Part shown: piece by piece, positions 17,636-27,374 of the stretch
How the letters are laid out: each line of letters starts with the position of its first letter
How positions within the stretch are numbered: the stretch's first letter is position 1
Source of the DNA: Erwinia endophytica
Lineage (GTDB): Bacteria > Pseudomonadota > Gammaproteobacteria > Enterobacterales > Enterobacteriaceae
Assembly (NCBI RefSeq): GCF_009295515.1
Contig: NZ_RQVV01000054.1
Span: forward strand, 1 to 64,000
Length of the DNA: 64,000 bases
Reading direction: 5' to 3'
The notes under the pieces: model-generated
Databases searched by the model: none
What the model saw: the letters and a program-made list of their open reading frames with translations, nothing else
What the model was told of the DNA's origin: nothing
Made by a program: the position numbers and the translations under genes

Positions 17636-20491
17636 ATGGAAAAGACATATAATCCGCAAGATATCGAGCAGCCGCTTTACGATCACTGGGAACAGCAGGG
17701 TTACTTTAAGCCCAATGGCGACACGCGCCAGGAAAGCTTCTGCATCATGATCCCGCCCCCCAACGTAACCGGCAGCTTGCATATGGGGCACGCCTTCCAG
17801 CAGACCATCATGGACACCATGATCCGCTACCAGCGTATGCAGGGGAAAAATACCCTGTGGCAGGCGGGTACCGACCATGCGGGTATCGCCACCCAAATGG
17901 TGGTGGAGCGCAAAATCGCCGCGGAAGAAGGAAAAACACGCAAGGACTATGGTCGTGATGCGTTTATCGAAAAAATCTGGCAGTGGAAGGCGGAATCTGG
18001 CGGCACCATTACCCGTCAGATGCGTCGTTTAGGCAACTCCGTAGACTGGGAACGCGAGCGTTTCACGATGGATGAGGGCCTGTCCAATGCCGTGAAAGAA
18101 GTGTTTGTGCGTCTCTACAAAGAAAACCTGATTTACCGTGGCAAACGTCTGGTGAACTGGGACCCCAAACTGCGTACGGCGATTTCTGATCTGGAAGTGG
18201 AAAATCGCGAGTCGAAAGGCTCAATGTGGCATATCCGCTATCCGCTGGCCGATGGCGCCACCACCGCCGATGGCAAAGATTACCTGGTGGTGGCGACCAC
18301 CCGTCCGGAAACCCTTCTCGGTGATACCGGCGTGGCTGTCAATCCGGCAGACCCACGCTACAAAGATCTGATTGGCAAGTTCGTGGTGCTGCCGCTGGTT
18401 AACCGTCGTATTCCGATCGTGGGCGACGAACATGCCGATATGGAGAAAGGCACCGGTTGCGTGAAAATCACCCCGGCGCATGATTTCAACGACTATGAAG
18501 TGGGTCGTCGTCATCAGTTGCCGATGATCAATATCCTGACCTTCGACGGTGATATCCGCGAGATGGCGCAGGTCTATGATCACAATGGCGAAGAGTCTGA
18601 CGTCTACGACGCGACAATCCCGGCTGAGTACCAGAATCTGGAACGCTTCGCCGCACGTAAAGCGATTGTGGCCGCGGTTGATGCGTTGGGTCTGCTGGAA
18701 GAGGTTAAACCGCACGATCTGACGGTGCCCTATGGCGATCGCGGCGGCGTGGTTATCGAGCCCATGCTGACTGACCAGTGGTACGTGCGTACCGCCCCGC
18801 TGGCAAAAGTGGCGGTGGAAGCCGTTGAGCAGGGCGATATCCAGTTCGTACCGAAGCAGTACGAAAACATGTATTTCTCCTGGATGCGTGATATTCAGGA
18901 CTGGTGTATCTCCCGCCAGTTGTGGTGGGGGCACCGTATCCCAGCCTGGTACGATGCCGAAGGCAACGTCTATGTTGGCCGCAATGAAGAAGAAGCGCGA
19001 ACAGAGAATAATCTGGCGGACGACGTGGTGCTGCATCAGGATGAAGACGTGCTGGATACCTGGTTCTCTTCCGGCCTGTGGACCTTCTCCACACTGGGTT
19101 GGCCGGAAAATACCGACGCACTGCGTACCTTCCATCCGACCAGCGTACTGGTCAGCGGCTTCGATATCATCTTCTTCTGGATTGCGCGCATGATCATGCT
19201 GACCATGCACTTCATTAAGGATGAAAACGGCAAGCCTCAGGTGCCGTTCAAGACGGTCTATATGACCGGTCTGATCCGCGATGAAGAAGGGCAGAAGATG
19301 TCGAAATCGAAAGGTAACGTCATCGATCCACTGGATATGGTGGATGGTATTTCGCTGGAGGCACTGCTGGCCAAACGTACCGGCAATATGATGCAGCCAC
19401 AGTTGGCGGAAAAGATCCGGAAACGGACCGAGAAACAATTCCCGAACGGCATTGAAGCACACGGAACCGATGCCCTGCGCTTTACACTGGCGGCGCTGGC
19501 CTCAACCGGTCGCGATATCAACTGGGATATGAAGCGCCTGGAAGGTTATCGTAACTTCTGTAATAAGTTATGGAACGCCAGCCGCTTTGTGCTGATGAAT
19601 ACCGAAGACCAGGATTGTGGACAAAACGGCGGCGAAATGGTGCTGTCCCTGGCTGATCGCTGGATCCGCGCTGAATTCAATCGCACCGTAAAAGCGTATC
19701 GTGACGCGCTGGACAGTTATCGTTTCGATATTGCGGCCAGCGTCCTGTATGAGTTCACCTGGAATCAGTTCTGCGACTGGTATCTGGAACTGACCAAGCC
19801 CGTCATGCACGGCGGTTCTGCGGCTGAACTACGCGGTACGCGCAATACGCTGGTTGAGGTACTGGAAGCCCTGCTGCGCCTGGCGCACCCGATAATCCCT
19901 TTTATCACCGAAACCATCTGGCAGCGCGTGAAGGTGCTGAAGAACATCAGCGACGACACGATCATGCTACAACCGATACCGGCGTATGACGACGCGAAGG
20001 TGGATGACGCCGCCCTGAATGATACCGAATGGTTGAAACAGGCGATTGTCGCCGTACGTAACATCCGTGCGGAAATGAACCTGTCTCCGGCCAAACCGTT
20101 GGATGTGCTATTGCGTGGTGCCAGTGCGGAGGTGGTTCGTCGTGTGCATGACAACCACGGTTTCCTCAAATCGCTGGCACGCCTGGGCAGCATCACCTGT
20201 CTGGCCCCGGATGACAAAGGACCGGTTTCCGTCACCAAGATTATCGACGGTGCCGAGCTGCTGATCCCGATGGCCGGTCTGGTGGACAAAACAGCCGAAC
20301 TGGAACGTCTGACGAAAGAAGTGGCCAAGCTGGACGTGGAAATCGGCAAGATCGCCGGCAAACTGTCTAATGATGGTTTTGTTTCCCGCGCGCCAGAAGC
20401 GGTAGTGGCAAAAGAACGTGAGCGCATGGTCGAGTTTGAACAGGCGAAGGTGAAACTGCTTGAGCAGCAGGCGATTATCGCTGCGCTCTAA
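17636..20491 (+). CDS. valS: Valyl-tRNA synthetase
   Basis: This 951-aa class Ia synthetase has the HIGH-type motif HMGH at residues 49-52 within [12 protein letters not shown] and KMSKS at 554-558. Between them lies the CP1 editing domain ([15 protein letters not shown]) that hydrolyses Thr-tRNA(Val). A C-terminal coiled coil (from about 880, rich in Glu and Lys) binds tRNA. It charges tRNA-Val in the cytoplasm. It is the last gene of the pepA-holC-valS operon, followed by a strong terminator. Confidence 0.98.
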   Translation: MEKTYNPQDIEQPLYDHWEQQGYFKPNGDTRQESFCIMIPPPNVTGSLHMGHAFQQTIMDTMIRYQRMQGKNTLWQAGTDHAGIATQMVVERKIAAEEGKTRKDYGRDAFIEKIWQWKAESGGTITRQMRRLGNSVDWERERFTMDEGLSNAVKEVFVRLYKENLIYRGKRLVNWDPKLRTAISDLEVENRESKGSMWHIRYPLADGATTADGKDYLVVATTRPETLLGDTGVAVNPADPRYKDLIGKFVVLPLVNRRIPIVGDEHADMEKGTGCVKITPAHDFNDYEVGRRHQLPMINILTFDGDIREMAQVYDHNGEESDVYDATIPAEYQNLERFAARKAIVAAVDALGLLEEVKPHDLTVPYGDRGGVVIEPMLTDQWYVRTAPLAKVAVEAVEQGDIQFVPKQYENMYFSWMRDIQDWCISRQLWWGHRIPAWYDAEGNVYVGRNEEEARTENNLADDVVLHQDEDVLDTWFSSGLWTFSTLGWPENTDALRTFHPTSVLVSGFDIIFFWIARMIMLTMHFIKDENGKPQVPFKTVYMTGLIRDEEGQKMSKSKGNVIDPLDMVDGISLEALLAKRTGNMMQPQLAEKIRKRTEKQFPNGIEAHGTDALRFTLAALASTGRDINWDMKRLEGYRNFCNKLWNASRFVLMNTEDQDCGQNGGEMVLSLADRWIRAEFNRTVKAYRDALDSYRFDIAASVLYEFTWNQFCDWYLELTKPVMHGGSAAELRGTRNTLVEVLEALLRLAHPIIPFITETIWQRVKVLKNISDDTIMLQPIPAYDDAKVDDAALNDTEWLKQAIVAVRNIRAEMNLSPAKPLDVLLRGASAEVVRRVHDNHGFLKSLARLGSITCLAPDDKGPVSVTKIIDGAELLIPMAGLVDKTAELERLTKEVAKLDVEIGKIAGKLSNDGFVSRAPEAVVAKERERMVEFEQAKVKLLEQQAIIAAL

Positions 20492-20515
20492 CGCTAAACC
20501 GTCACCACAGCAGCA

Positions 20516-20550
20516 AAAGCCCGGTAGAGATCTGCTTACCGGGCTTTTTT
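20516..20550 (+). terminator. Terminator of the pepA-holC-valS operon
   Basis: AAAGCCCGGTA and TACCGGGCTTTTTT (with an extra T in the loop) form a strong stem followed by a U tract, 25 bases after the valS stop. Confidence 0.9.
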
Positions 20551-20570
20551 CTGCAGGCTATAAGGCTATA

Positions 20571-20665
20571 CTCGTCATACTTCAATTGACAGGGTGTTGG
20601 CGGCGCCCATCGTGTGCCTGAGGGCTCCCGGCTTCGCCGCTTTCATGCCACGGGATATTTAGCAT
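20571..20665. repeat. Degenerate enterobacterial palindromic repeat (YPAL-like)
   Basis: The stretch opens with CTCGTCATACTTCAATTGAC, has GTGTTGGCGGCGCC and GGCTCCCGGCTTCGCCGC inside, and ends near CATGCC. This resembles the roughly 130-bp intergenic palindromic repeat that I recall from Yersinia, Serratia and Pectobacterium genomes (usual form: ATACTTCAAGTTGC ... GCAACTTGAATTATTT). It sits between valS and yjgM. Family assignment is from memory. Confidence 0.5.
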
Positions 20666-20681
20666 ATAAAACGGCACCGTT

Positions 20682-21185
20682 ATGACCAATACCACCAGAA
20701 CCAATCTGCGGATCCGTCCGATACAAGCCGCCGATAACCCACATATCGCCAGAGTTATCCGCGATGTTTCAGCTGAGTTCGGCCTGAGCGCGGATAAAGG
20801 CTTTACCGTTGCCGATCCTAATCTCGATCATTTATTCGAACTGTACAGCAAGCCAAACAGCGCTTATTGGGTCGTGGAATTGGATGGCGTGATCGTCGGT
20901 GGCGGCGGCGTTGCCCCTTTGCAATGTAGCGAAGCGGACATCTGTGAACTGCAGAAAATGTACTTTATGCCGGAGGTTCGTGGAACAGGGATGGCGAAAG
21001 AACTGGCGACACAGGCGATGAACTTCGCTCACGAGCACGGCTTCCGGCGCTGCTATCTGGAAACCACTGCTTCACTGACTCGCGCCATCCGCCTGTATGA
21101 ACGTCTCGGCTTTAAGCATATCGACGGCCCAATGGGGTGTACCGGGCACGTCGACTGCGAAGTGACGATGCTGCGCCATCTGTGA
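20682..21185 (+). CDS. yjgM: GNAT-family N-acetyltransferase YjgM
   Basis: This 167-aa GNAT fold protein has the acetyl-CoA loop [11 protein letters not shown] (the Q/RxxGxG/A motif) and the C-terminal [10 protein letters not shown]. It matches E. coli YjgM in length and in blocks [19 protein letters not shown] and [10 protein letters not shown]. It presumably transfers an acetyl group to a small molecule or protein; the substrate is not known to me. As in E. coli it lies near valS. Confidence 0.9.
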   Translation: MTNTTRTNLRIRPIQAADNPHIARVIRDVSAEFGLSADKGFTVADPNLDHLFELYSKPNSAYWVVELDGVIVGGGGVAPLQCSEADICELQKMYFMPEVRGTGMAKELATQAMNFAHEHGFRRCYLETTASLTRAIRLYERLGFKHIDGPMGCTGHVDCEVTMLRHL

Positions 21186-21194
21186 GCCTGTAGC

Positions 21195-21980
21195 CTATGA
21201 GCCGTTCTGCACGTAGCTCAGGTCATCAATTGACTCGATAACAAACTGTCCCGCGTCGGTATAACGCAGCTTGGTGACGCTGGCATTATTCAGCGGATGA
21301 TTCAGCGTGGTCTCCCCGAGTTCTTTCAGCAGCACCATAATCGCCATACCGTGAGTGACCACCAGCACATTGCCGCCGCCTTGCTTCTGGGCCTGCTGCG
21401 CAATCTCGGTGATACTCTCCGTCATTCGGGTAGCCACCTGCTGATAACTTTCCGCGGCCCCGCTGGACTTCACGCCTTTCAGTGCCGCCGTCCCCTGCGA
21501 TTCCGCCTCTTTAATCGCATCGATCATGGTATCAATGCGAATCTTCCGCTGGGTAAAATCCTGCATCAGCGCCGCTTCTGACGGATATCCCGCCTGCCTG
21601 ACCGCGGCCTCCCACATATTTCTGTCCAAATCGCCTTCATACAGACCAAAGCAAACTTCGCGCAGTCTCTTATCCTCTTTCAGCGTCAGCGGCGTCTTCC
21701 AGTTTTGCATAACCAACTGGGCGGTTTCCCTCGCCCTGCCCGCATCACTGGACCAGGCCCCAATAAATTTCACTGATTGCAGCCCACGCCCTAATTTTAA
21801 CGCGACATCCACTCCCGCGGGGGTTAACGGCGTATCAGCCCAGCCCTGTACCCGCTGAACAGTGTTGAACAGGGTTTTTCCATGGCGCGCAACATAAAGG
21901 GTCACCTCGGCTGCCCAACATTCACTGAAGCTGAAACAGGCGATCACCAACAATAGCCATCCTTTAATATATCTTTTCAT
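21195..21980 (-). CDS. Secreted histidine-phosphatase superfamily protein
   Basis: This 261-aa protein has a signal peptide (MKRYIKGWLLLVIACFSFSE, cleavage after CWA). The mature part is a phosphoglycerate-mutase-like phosphatase: catalytic RHGKTLFN, the second conserved Arg in SSDAGRARETA, catalytic acid region EVCFGLYEG and the second His in VVTHGMA. It should dephosphorylate a substrate in the periplasm. The start is the ATG at 21980, with AAGGAG six bases upstream. The gene begins 13 bases after the OprD-like porin gene, so they form an operon. This suggests the porin admits a phosphorylated compound that the enzyme processes; that link is inference. Confidence 0.85.
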   Translation of the reverse strand: MKRYIKGWLLLVIACFSFSECWAAEVTLYVARHGKTLFNTVQRVQGWADTPLTPAGVDVALKLGRGLQSVKFIGAWSSDAGRARETAQLVMQNWKTPLTLKEDKRLREVCFGLYEGDLDRNMWEAAVRQAGYPSEAALMQDFTQRKIRIDTMIDAIKEAESQGTAALKGVKSSGAAESYQQVATRMTESITEIAQQAQKQGGGNVLVVTHGMAIMVLLKELGETTLNHPLNNASVTKLRYTDAGQFVIESIDDLSYVQNGS

Positions 21981-21992
21981 ACTCAACTCCTT

Positions 21993-23324
21993 TTAATTGA
22001 ACAGACCAAATTTATAATTAATGGCTATCTCAGACGATAAACTGGGAGAGCGCATATATTTTCCGTCAGCATTCAGTAACGGCGTTTCTTTGTTATTTTT
22101 ATAGGACCAACCATAGCCAATGAGCGTGGAGATGGAGAGGTTTTTCAGGCTGGGATGAGAAGGCTGCCAGCGATTCAGCCAGGTTATTTCCCCTGTGCGT
22201 ACGGTGTTATTTTTATAATTGAACTGCCCGTAATTAATCTGTATGCCGCTGGCCAGCCCGCGCATAATTTCATATTCGGTATATGAAACCAGCGCCAGTT
22301 CTTTATCCCGCATATAATGTTTACCGGCTGAGGTCATGGAATTGAATCGTCCACGGGTGTTTTTGGTCATCGGGCGACCATAATACCCGACGGCATTCTT
22401 CTTGCTCGCCGATGTCCAGGCCAGCGCCATCCGCTGCCTCCAGCCTTTATTCCGCCACTGAACTTCCCCGACGTAATGGCTGGCCTGGTTATCAAACTCT
22501 CTTTTACTGGCCGCCATCGATTTGTATTTATCCAGCGCCTGGCTGTGATAGAGCTGCGAGGAAAGCCGCCATTGCGGAGAAAGCGGATAGCTGGCTTCAA
22601 TCAGTTGGCGGCGAAGATAATCTTTCGCCTCGCCATACGCGTAAACAAACTTGCTATCCGTCGCCTGGTACGTTAACCCACTGGTAAAGAGTGCCTGAAT
22701 ATCCCGCTTGTCGTTGGTTAGCAGGTGCAGACTCTCCGGAGAATCGTGACGGAGGGCGCGTGTCACATAAGCCACATCCAGTTTGAAAGCCTGCCAGTTA
22801 AATGTGCCGCTGTAGCCAGAATAACTGTTGCGGGATAAACGGTTGGTGGTGGTCAGCACGCCGAAGTTTGTCAGTTCCTGCCAACCACCTTTGCCCTGAG
22901 CGCCCTGAGTGCCGTCGCCCCATTTCACCTTAACGTAACGCTGGTTAAATTTGCTAAAACCGTGGGCATTATTTTTATTCATCCCCTCACCCCGGTTATA
23001 CAACAGACCACGTGAAGAGAAATAATCAGAGGCGCCCAGTTTAACGGCGCGAGTCCAGGTGACGTCAAAACCAATCACATCCCACAAATAACCCGATTGC
23101 AGATTAAAATTAGCCGCCTGGCCCCAGGCACTATGCACCTGTCTGGATTGTGCTTCATCTTCCTTTAAATATTTCCAGTAATTACGCAAGTTCAAATCAA
23201 GATGCGTGTTGTGCAAAAATGTATTGCCATCAGTGGAAATAGTATTGTCGGGTTCCTCTGCCTGTACGAATTTCCCCATCATTAACGCAAAAAATATCAG
23301 TAAAAAAAACACCCTGTTTTTCAT
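21993..23324 (-). CDS. OprD-family outer-membrane porin
   Basis: This 443-aa protein has a signal peptide (MKNRVFFLLIFFALMMGKFV, cleavage after VQA). The body has alternating aromatic beta strands and blocks typical of OprD-type substrate-selective channels: YFSSRGLLYNRGEG, RYVKVKWG, LSRNSYSGYSGTF and a C-terminal strand ending FGLFN. It probably forms an 18-strand barrel for small anionic or sugar-like solutes. The ATG at 23324 has AAAGGA upstream. A promoter with a CRP-like site precedes it, suggesting catabolite control. It is co-transcribed with the secreted phosphatase. Confidence 0.8.
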   Translation of the reverse strand: MKNRVFFLLIFFALMMGKFVQAEEPDNTISTDGNTFLHNTHLDLNLRNYWKYLKEDEAQSRQVHSAWGQAANFNLQSGYLWDVIGFDVTWTRAVKLGASDYFSSRGLLYNRGEGMNKNNAHGFSKFNQRYVKVKWGDGTQGAQGKGGWQELTNFGVLTTTNRLSRNSYSGYSGTFNWQAFKLDVAYVTRALRHDSPESLHLLTNDKRDIQALFTSGLTYQATDSKFVYAYGEAKDYLRRQLIEASYPLSPQWRLSSQLYHSQALDKYKSMAASKREFDNQASHYVGEVQWRNKGWRQRMALAWTSASKKNAVGYYGRPMTKNTRGRFNSMTSAGKHYMRDKELALVSYTEYEIMRGLASGIQINYGQFNYKNNTVRTGEITWLNRWQPSHPSLKNLSISTLIGYGWSYKNNKETPLLNADGKYMRSPSLSSEIAINYKFGLFN

Positions 23325-23428
23325 TTTTATTCCTTTAAAAGAAAAACCTGATTCGCAAAAATCAGTCAACACACTGAGTTTCACGAACCAGGTTTTGCCC
23401 GAGGTAACAATCCTGATGTCTTGTCAGG

Positions 23429-23456
23429 AATATACACACCTCAGTTCAAATAACAA
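23429..23456 (-). promoter_or_regulatory. Promoter of the porin-phosphatase operon
   Basis: On the minus strand TTGTTA, a 16-base spacer and TATATT lie about 100 bases before the porin ATG in an AT-rich leader. The leader also holds a small hairpin (TCCTGA / TCAGGA, 23411-23429). Confidence 0.5.
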
Positions 23457-23473
23457 AAGCTGATAATAACTTT

Positions 23474-23489
23474 TGTGATCTGTTGCTCA
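23474..23489 (-). promoter_or_regulatory. Candidate CRP-cAMP site
   Basis: On the minus strand TGAGC-AACAGA-TCACA matches the CRP consensus fully in one half and 3 of 5 in the other. Its centre lies about 60 bases upstream of the predicted transcription start, close to the class I activator position. The rest of the 338-base region 23325-23662 shows nothing else. Confidence 0.45.
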
Positions 23490-23662
23490 AATTAAAAACA
23501 GGTAAAAATAACATTAATACATCACGTAAATGTAGAATGTTACCGGTTATAATAACATCATGGCTTTTTATCATGCTGAACATTGAGTAAATCATGTAAG
23601 CGCATTTATCCTCGCTATACTACAATTCGCTGCATTATTATTAGTGGCACACGCATCCACGT

Positions 23663-24424
23663 TTACCACGCTGGCACCCCGCTATGAAAACGTAATTCAT
23701 TATCAGGCTCAGTGATCAGTTTCGCTTCCGTTTCACCGATCTTCCTCACCCGCAGAGCAATATCTGACGGCGCAATCTGCACGGCTAAGGCCAGATAATC
23801 CTGATAATGACGTGCTTCAGAACGCAATAATGAAACATAAAAGGCCGCCAGCTCGTCATCCAGATAAGGGGCCAGACTGGCAAACCGTTCGCAGGATCGC
23901 GCCTCGATATACGCACCGCAAATGAGCTTATCCACCAGCGTTAGCGGTTCGTAAGTGGCCACTTCACGCAATAACCCTTTGGCGTAACGGCTGGCGGTAA
24001 TTTTCATATAGGCAATGTTACGCGCCTGCATAATCTCCATTACCTGCCAGAAATGGTGCAGTTCCTCTTTAATCAACAACACCATTTTATCCACCAGCAG
24101 GTCGCCATACTCGACGTCAGTCCGGCTGATAATCGCTTTCGACAGTCCTTTATGCTGCTGCAAAAATTCCAGCGAGACCGTCTCGCTGTGGACAAACTGT
24201 TCCCACGGTTTCAACCACGTCAGCAGCGTTTCGCCACTCTCCTTATCAGCGACATACTTGCGGATTAGCCACATAGCGGTCTGTGCCGCTTTCAGTTCAC
24301 AAACCAGATGATCAGTCAGCAGCAGCGGCAGGTTTTCTGGCTTGCTGGCTTCATCGATCCACGCCTGTGGCGTACGGCAGTGCAGAAACGAATGAACGGG
24401 GGCAAGGAGAAGGTCGGTATTCAT
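23663..24424 (-). CDS. miaE: tRNA-(ms2io6A37) hydroxylase MiaE
   Basis: This 253-aa non-haem diiron monooxygenase hydroxylates the isopentenyl group of ms2i6A at position 37 of tRNAs reading UNN codons. Helical ferritin-like motifs carry the likely iron ligands: DHLVCELKAAQ, EELHHFWQVME, EARSCERF and RSEARHYQDYL. The start is MNTDLLLAP, matching Salmonella MiaE, rather than a longer in-frame ATG. The gene is absent from E. coli but known in Salmonella and other genera. It lies near rraB, both on the minus strand. Confidence 0.92.
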   Translation of the reverse strand: MNTDLLLAPVHSFLHCRTPQAWIDEASKPENLPLLLTDHLVCELKAAQTAMWLIRKYVADKESGETLLTWLKPWEQFVHSETVSLEFLQQHKGLSKAIISRTDVEYGDLLVDKMVLLIKEELHHFWQVMEIMQARNIAYMKITASRYAKGLLREVATYEPLTLVDKLICGAYIEARSCERFASLAPYLDDELAAFYVSLLRSEARHYQDYLALAVQIAPSDIALRVRKIGETEAKLITEPDNELRFHSGVPAW

Positions 24425-24569
24425 GGGGGCAGACAATCCATATAAAGAAGCAAAGGTAAAACAAATTCGTATCACAGGGGGTAAGACAGCCCAACCATAC
24501 TGCACGCTGTCGGGCAACATTCAATACGGGCGGAATATATCCACCCGCCAATTTTACCTGGTGGAGTGA

Positions 24570-24983
24570 TTAATGACGGGTGCCATCATCCTCTTCATCG
24601 AAGTACTCGCCATCCTCATCTTCAGCATCCGGATCTTCAAAGTAGGTGCCCCAGCCGTCGTAGTCGACGTTGAACTTTCCGGCCAGATTGACCAGTTGCT
24701 CAACCTGCGCATCGATTAACTCAGCATTCAGCGCGGCTTCGCTCAGAATATCGCAGCACATGACTTTGCTGCCATCTTCCAATTCCAGCTCTTCCGGGTC
24801 AGTCACTTCGTACCCCATTTTGAACGCTTCCACCGCCGCCTTTTCCAGGGCGTCGAAGTTGTCACAGGAGAGATGGTGTTCAATCGTGTAGAGCGCATCG
24901 GGGTCGCTGCCATCATCCAACAGTTCTTCAATAATCAGCCGCGTCTCTTCCCGCTGCTCTTCCAGCAATGCTTCATTTGCCAT
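24570..24983 (-). CDS. rraB: Ribonuclease E inhibitor RraB
   Basis: This 137-aa acidic protein ([14 protein letters not shown] ...) ends in a run of Asp and Glu. It matches E. coli RraB (YjgD), which binds the C-terminal region of RNase E and modulates RNA decay. The ATG at 24983 is preceded by GAGGA at seven bases. It diverges from argF, as in E. coli. Confidence 0.93.
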   Translation of the reverse strand: MANEALLEEQREETRLIIEELLDDGSDPDALYTIEHHLSCDNFDALEKAAVEAFKMGYEVTDPEELELEDGSKVMCCDILSEAALNAELIDAQVEQLVNLAGKFNVDYDGWGTYFEDPDAEDEDGEYFDEEDDGTRH

Positions 24984-25076
24984 AATCCGTTCCTCAGTGT
25001 GTCGCATCTTTCACCGTATTTTCCCACAGCGCCCTTCCCGCCTCTACCTCTAAAGAAAAGTTTCTGCGTGCTGGGG

Positions 25077-25105
25077 TTGAAAATGAATATTCATACGGTT
25101 AAATT
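25077..25105 (+). promoter_or_regulatory. Promoter of argF
   Basis: TTGAAA, a 17-base spacer and TAAATT lie 33 bases before the argF ATG. Both boxes are covered by the ARG boxes, so ArgR would block RNA polymerase. Confidence 0.7.
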
Positions 25106-25120
25106 GAATTTTAATTCAAA
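25082..25120 (+). promoter_or_regulatory. Paired ARG boxes (ArgR operator)
   Basis: Box 2 (25103-25120) contains TGAATTTTAATTCA, a perfect match to the TGAATWWWWATTCA core. Box 1 (25082-25099) contains TGAATATTCATACG, with a good left half and a degenerate right half. The two 18-bp boxes are three bases apart, the canonical spacing for an ArgR hexamer with arginine as corepressor. Confidence 0.88.
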
Positions 25121-25137
25121 TTTATGCGGAGTGCTTT

Positions 25138-26151
25138 ATGAGTCAGTTATACCAACGTCACTTTCTCAGGCTGCTCGATTTTACCCCTGCCGAGATAACG
25201 GCTTTACTGGCGCTGGCCGCCACCCTGAAGACCGCGAAGAAAAATGGTGAAGAAATTCAGCACCTGAAAGGCAAAAATATCGCGCTCATCTTCGAAAAAG
25301 ACTCGACCCGTACCCGATGCTCTTTCGAAGTTGCCGCATACGATCAGGGCGCTAACGTCACTTACCTCAGCCCTGGCGGTAGCCAGATTGGTCATAAAGA
25401 GTCGATGAAAGATACCGCCCGCGTACTGGGCCGGATGTATGACGCCATTCAGTATCGCGGTTACGGGCAAGAACGGGTTGAGTCGCTGGCGCAGCATGCG
25501 GGGGTACCGGTGTGGAATGGCCTGACCAACGAGTTCCATCCAACGCAGTTACTGGCCGACCTGTTGACCATGCAGGAACATCTGCCGGAAAAAGCCTTTA
25601 GTGAGATGACCCTGGCCTACACCGGCGATGCCCGCAATAACATGGGTAACAGCATGATGGAAGCCGCTGCGTTAGTTGGTCTTGATCTGCGTCTCGTCGC
25701 GCCCAAAGGCTGCTGGCCAGATGCCGAACTGGTCGTCGAATGCCGTAAAGCGGCGGAAAAAACCGGAGGGAAAATTACCCTGACCGAAGATATCGCTGAA
25801 GGGGTGTACGGCGCGGACTTTATTTATACCGATGTCTGGGTGTCAATGGGTGAACCGAAGGAGGTCTGGCAGGAACGTATCGCCCTGCTGCGCCCGTACC
25901 AGGTGAACAGCGCACTGCTGGCGCTTACCGCAAATCCACGGGTGAAGTTCCTGCACTGTTTACCCGCGTTCCATGATGAGCAGACCACACTGGGCCAGCA
26001 AATAGCCGAACAATACCATCTGCACGGTGGAATGGAAGTCACTGACGAGGTGTTCGAATCCGCGCACAGCGTGGTATTCGATCAAGCTGAAAACCGTATG
26101 CATACCATCAAAGCGGTCATGGTGGCGACGCTTGCCTCGCCGACAGATTAA
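25138..26151 (+). CDS. argF: Ornithine carbamoyltransferase
   Basis: This 337-aa enzyme makes citrulline from ornithine and carbamoyl phosphate in arginine synthesis. Carbamoyl-phosphate motif STRTR is at 56-60. [10 protein letters not shown], an ornithine-binding SMG-type loop (WVSMGEP) and the catalytic HCLPAFHD follow. It is the orthologue of the E. coli argF/argI pair; E. coli names the copy at this locus argI. GGAG seven bases before the ATG is the ribosome site. Regulation is by the upstream ArgR operator. Confidence 0.97.
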   Translation: MSQLYQRHFLRLLDFTPAEITALLALAATLKTAKKNGEEIQHLKGKNIALIFEKDSTRTRCSFEVAAYDQGANVTYLSPGGSQIGHKESMKDTARVLGRMYDAIQYRGYGQERVESLAQHAGVPVWNGLTNEFHPTQLLADLLTMQEHLPEKAFSEMTLAYTGDARNNMGNSMMEAAALVGLDLRLVAPKGCWPDAELVVECRKAAEKTGGKITLTEDIAEGVYGADFIYTDVWVSMGEPKEVWQERIALLRPYQVNSALLALTANPRVKFLHCLPAFHDEQTTLGQQIAEQYHLHGGMEVTDEVFESAHSVVFDQAENRMHTIKAVMVATLASPTD

Positions 26152-26156
26152 CCCCG

Positions 26157-26188
26157 ACGGCGGAGTAAAATAGCCGACTCCGCCGTTT
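26157..26188 (+). terminator. Terminator of argF
   Basis: CGGCGGAGT and ACTCCGCCG form a 9-bp stem followed by TTTTCCCC, right after the argF stop. Confidence 0.75.
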
Positions 26189-26229
26189 TCCCCTATCCCG
26201 ACCATTATCCGGTCATCCACTGATACGGA

Positions 26230-27069
26230 TTAACGCTGCATTCCCCAGCGTCTGACGGTTAATTTTTCGATACTTGAGAAAATAATCCCTTCAACCAGCA
26301 AACCAATGATAATCACCGTCACCAGACCGGCAAAAACCCGATCAGTGTACAGTTCATTGCGATTTTGAAATATGTACCAACCGAGCCCCCCCTGGCCGCT
26401 GGATGCGCCAAACACCAACTCAGCCGCAATCAGCGTTCGCCAGGCAAAGGCCCAACCGATTTTCAGACCGGAGAGGATCGAGGGCAATGCTGCCGGGATA
26501 AGGATGCAGGCGACGTAACGTCCACCGCGCAGGCCATAATTACGACCCGCCATGCGTAAGGTTTCCGAGACGCCAAGAAAGCCAGCATAAGTATTCAGCG
26601 CCATTGGCCACATTACCGAATGGATCAGCACGAAAACCAAACTTTTCGCCCCCAACCCAAACCACAGCAGTGCCAGCGGCAGTAAAGCAATCGCAGGAAG
26701 GGGATTCAACATCGATGTCAATATGTTGAGTAAGTCACGCCCCGTACGGGTTGAAACCGCCAGAGCACTGAGCGCCAGCGCCAGCACACTGCCAATGGCA
26801 TAACCTTTGAGCAGCAAACTAAGAGAGATAATGACCCTGGCAGGCAATTCACCACTGGCCATGTCCTGGCTGAATGCCCGTAGCGTCTGAAGGAATCCTG
26901 GCAACAGCAGATCATTGTTCTGCCAACGCGCCGCCAACTCCCACATCACCAGCAGCAATATTGTCAATTGACGTACCCACTGCTGGTTCCAGACTCGGGC
27001 GATGAAAGGCAGGGAGGAGTATTGCTGGATCGTCTGTCGGCCGAACTGGTGAGACGCGGCGCAGAACAA
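26230..27069 (-). CDS. Solitary ABC permease, SsuC/TauC-like, probably 5'-rearranged
   Basis: This 279-aa frame encodes a BPD_transp_1 permease with about six membrane spans and the EAA-type coupling loop (MAGRNYGLRGGRYVACILIPAALPSILSGLK). It resembles sulfonate/taurine/aliphatic-acid importers. No ATPase or binding-protein gene is beside it, so it cannot work alone as a transporter. Its first 20 or so codons run antisense to the racemase fragment at 27010-27216, and permease-like sequence begins only around RQLTILLLVMWELAARW. The true N-terminus and upstream operon were probably lost. It may be a decaying remnant. Confidence 0.7.
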   Translation of the reverse strand: MFCAASHQFGRQTIQQYSSLPFIARVWNQQWVRQLTILLLVMWELAARWQNNDLLLPGFLQTLRAFSQDMASGELPARVIISLSLLLKGYAIGSVLALALSALAVSTRTGRDLLNILTSMLNPLPAIALLPLALLWFGLGAKSLVFVLIHSVMWPMALNTYAGFLGVSETLRMAGRNYGLRGGRYVACILIPAALPSILSGLKIGWAFAWRTLIAAELVFGASSGQGGLGWYIFQNRNELYTDRVFAGLVTVIIIGLLVEGIIFSSIEKLTVRRWGMQR

Positions 27070-27216
27070 CTGATCCTTGCCTGTACCGAAGTGCCGCCGG
27101 CACTTAATGCCATTGATTCGTCATTTCTGCCGATCGCTCTCGATCCCACCCTGGCACTGGCTCAGGCCTGCGTGGATTTATGGCAAAAGGCAAGAACAGA
27201 CTTAAATCATCTTTGA
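27010..27216 (+). pseudogene. 3' fragment of an aspartate/glutamate racemase gene
   Basis: The frame reads LLDRLSAELVRRGAEQLILACTEVPPAL and ends with DPTLALAQACVDLW. LACTE is the second catalytic-cysteine motif of Asp/Glu racemases (RacX/YgeA type), and DPT is the usual near-C-terminal motif. The first two thirds of the gene, with the first catalytic cysteine, are missing. Homology stops near 27010, where the opposed permease gene begins. Confidence 0.72.
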
Positions 27217-27288
27217 TTAGCCGGCGAGGCTTTCCACTATCGACCCGCTCAATAGCGAGGCATACACTGTACCGTGGAGATGCAAAGG

Positions 27289-27322
27289 CCGCTTAACCCG
27301 CCACACAGCAAAGGTTAAGCGG
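27289..27322 (-). terminator. Hairpin downstream of the nitroreductase gene
   Basis: CCGCTTAACC and GGTTAAGCGG form a perfect 10-bp stem with a 14-base loop, 53 bases after the nitroreductase stop. On the minus strand it is followed by CCTTTGCAT, a weak U tract, so termination is only likely. Confidence 0.45.
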
Positions 27323-27374
27323 TCTCCGACGGCACAATTTTATCGTTTTCGCCTGAAAAACAGCCCGGCAACGA

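Noticed and set aside
18221-19462. 413-codon open frame on the minus strand inside valS
   Set aside because: It is fully antisense to valyl-tRNA synthetase, His-rich and without any family motif; a shadow of a GC-rich gene.
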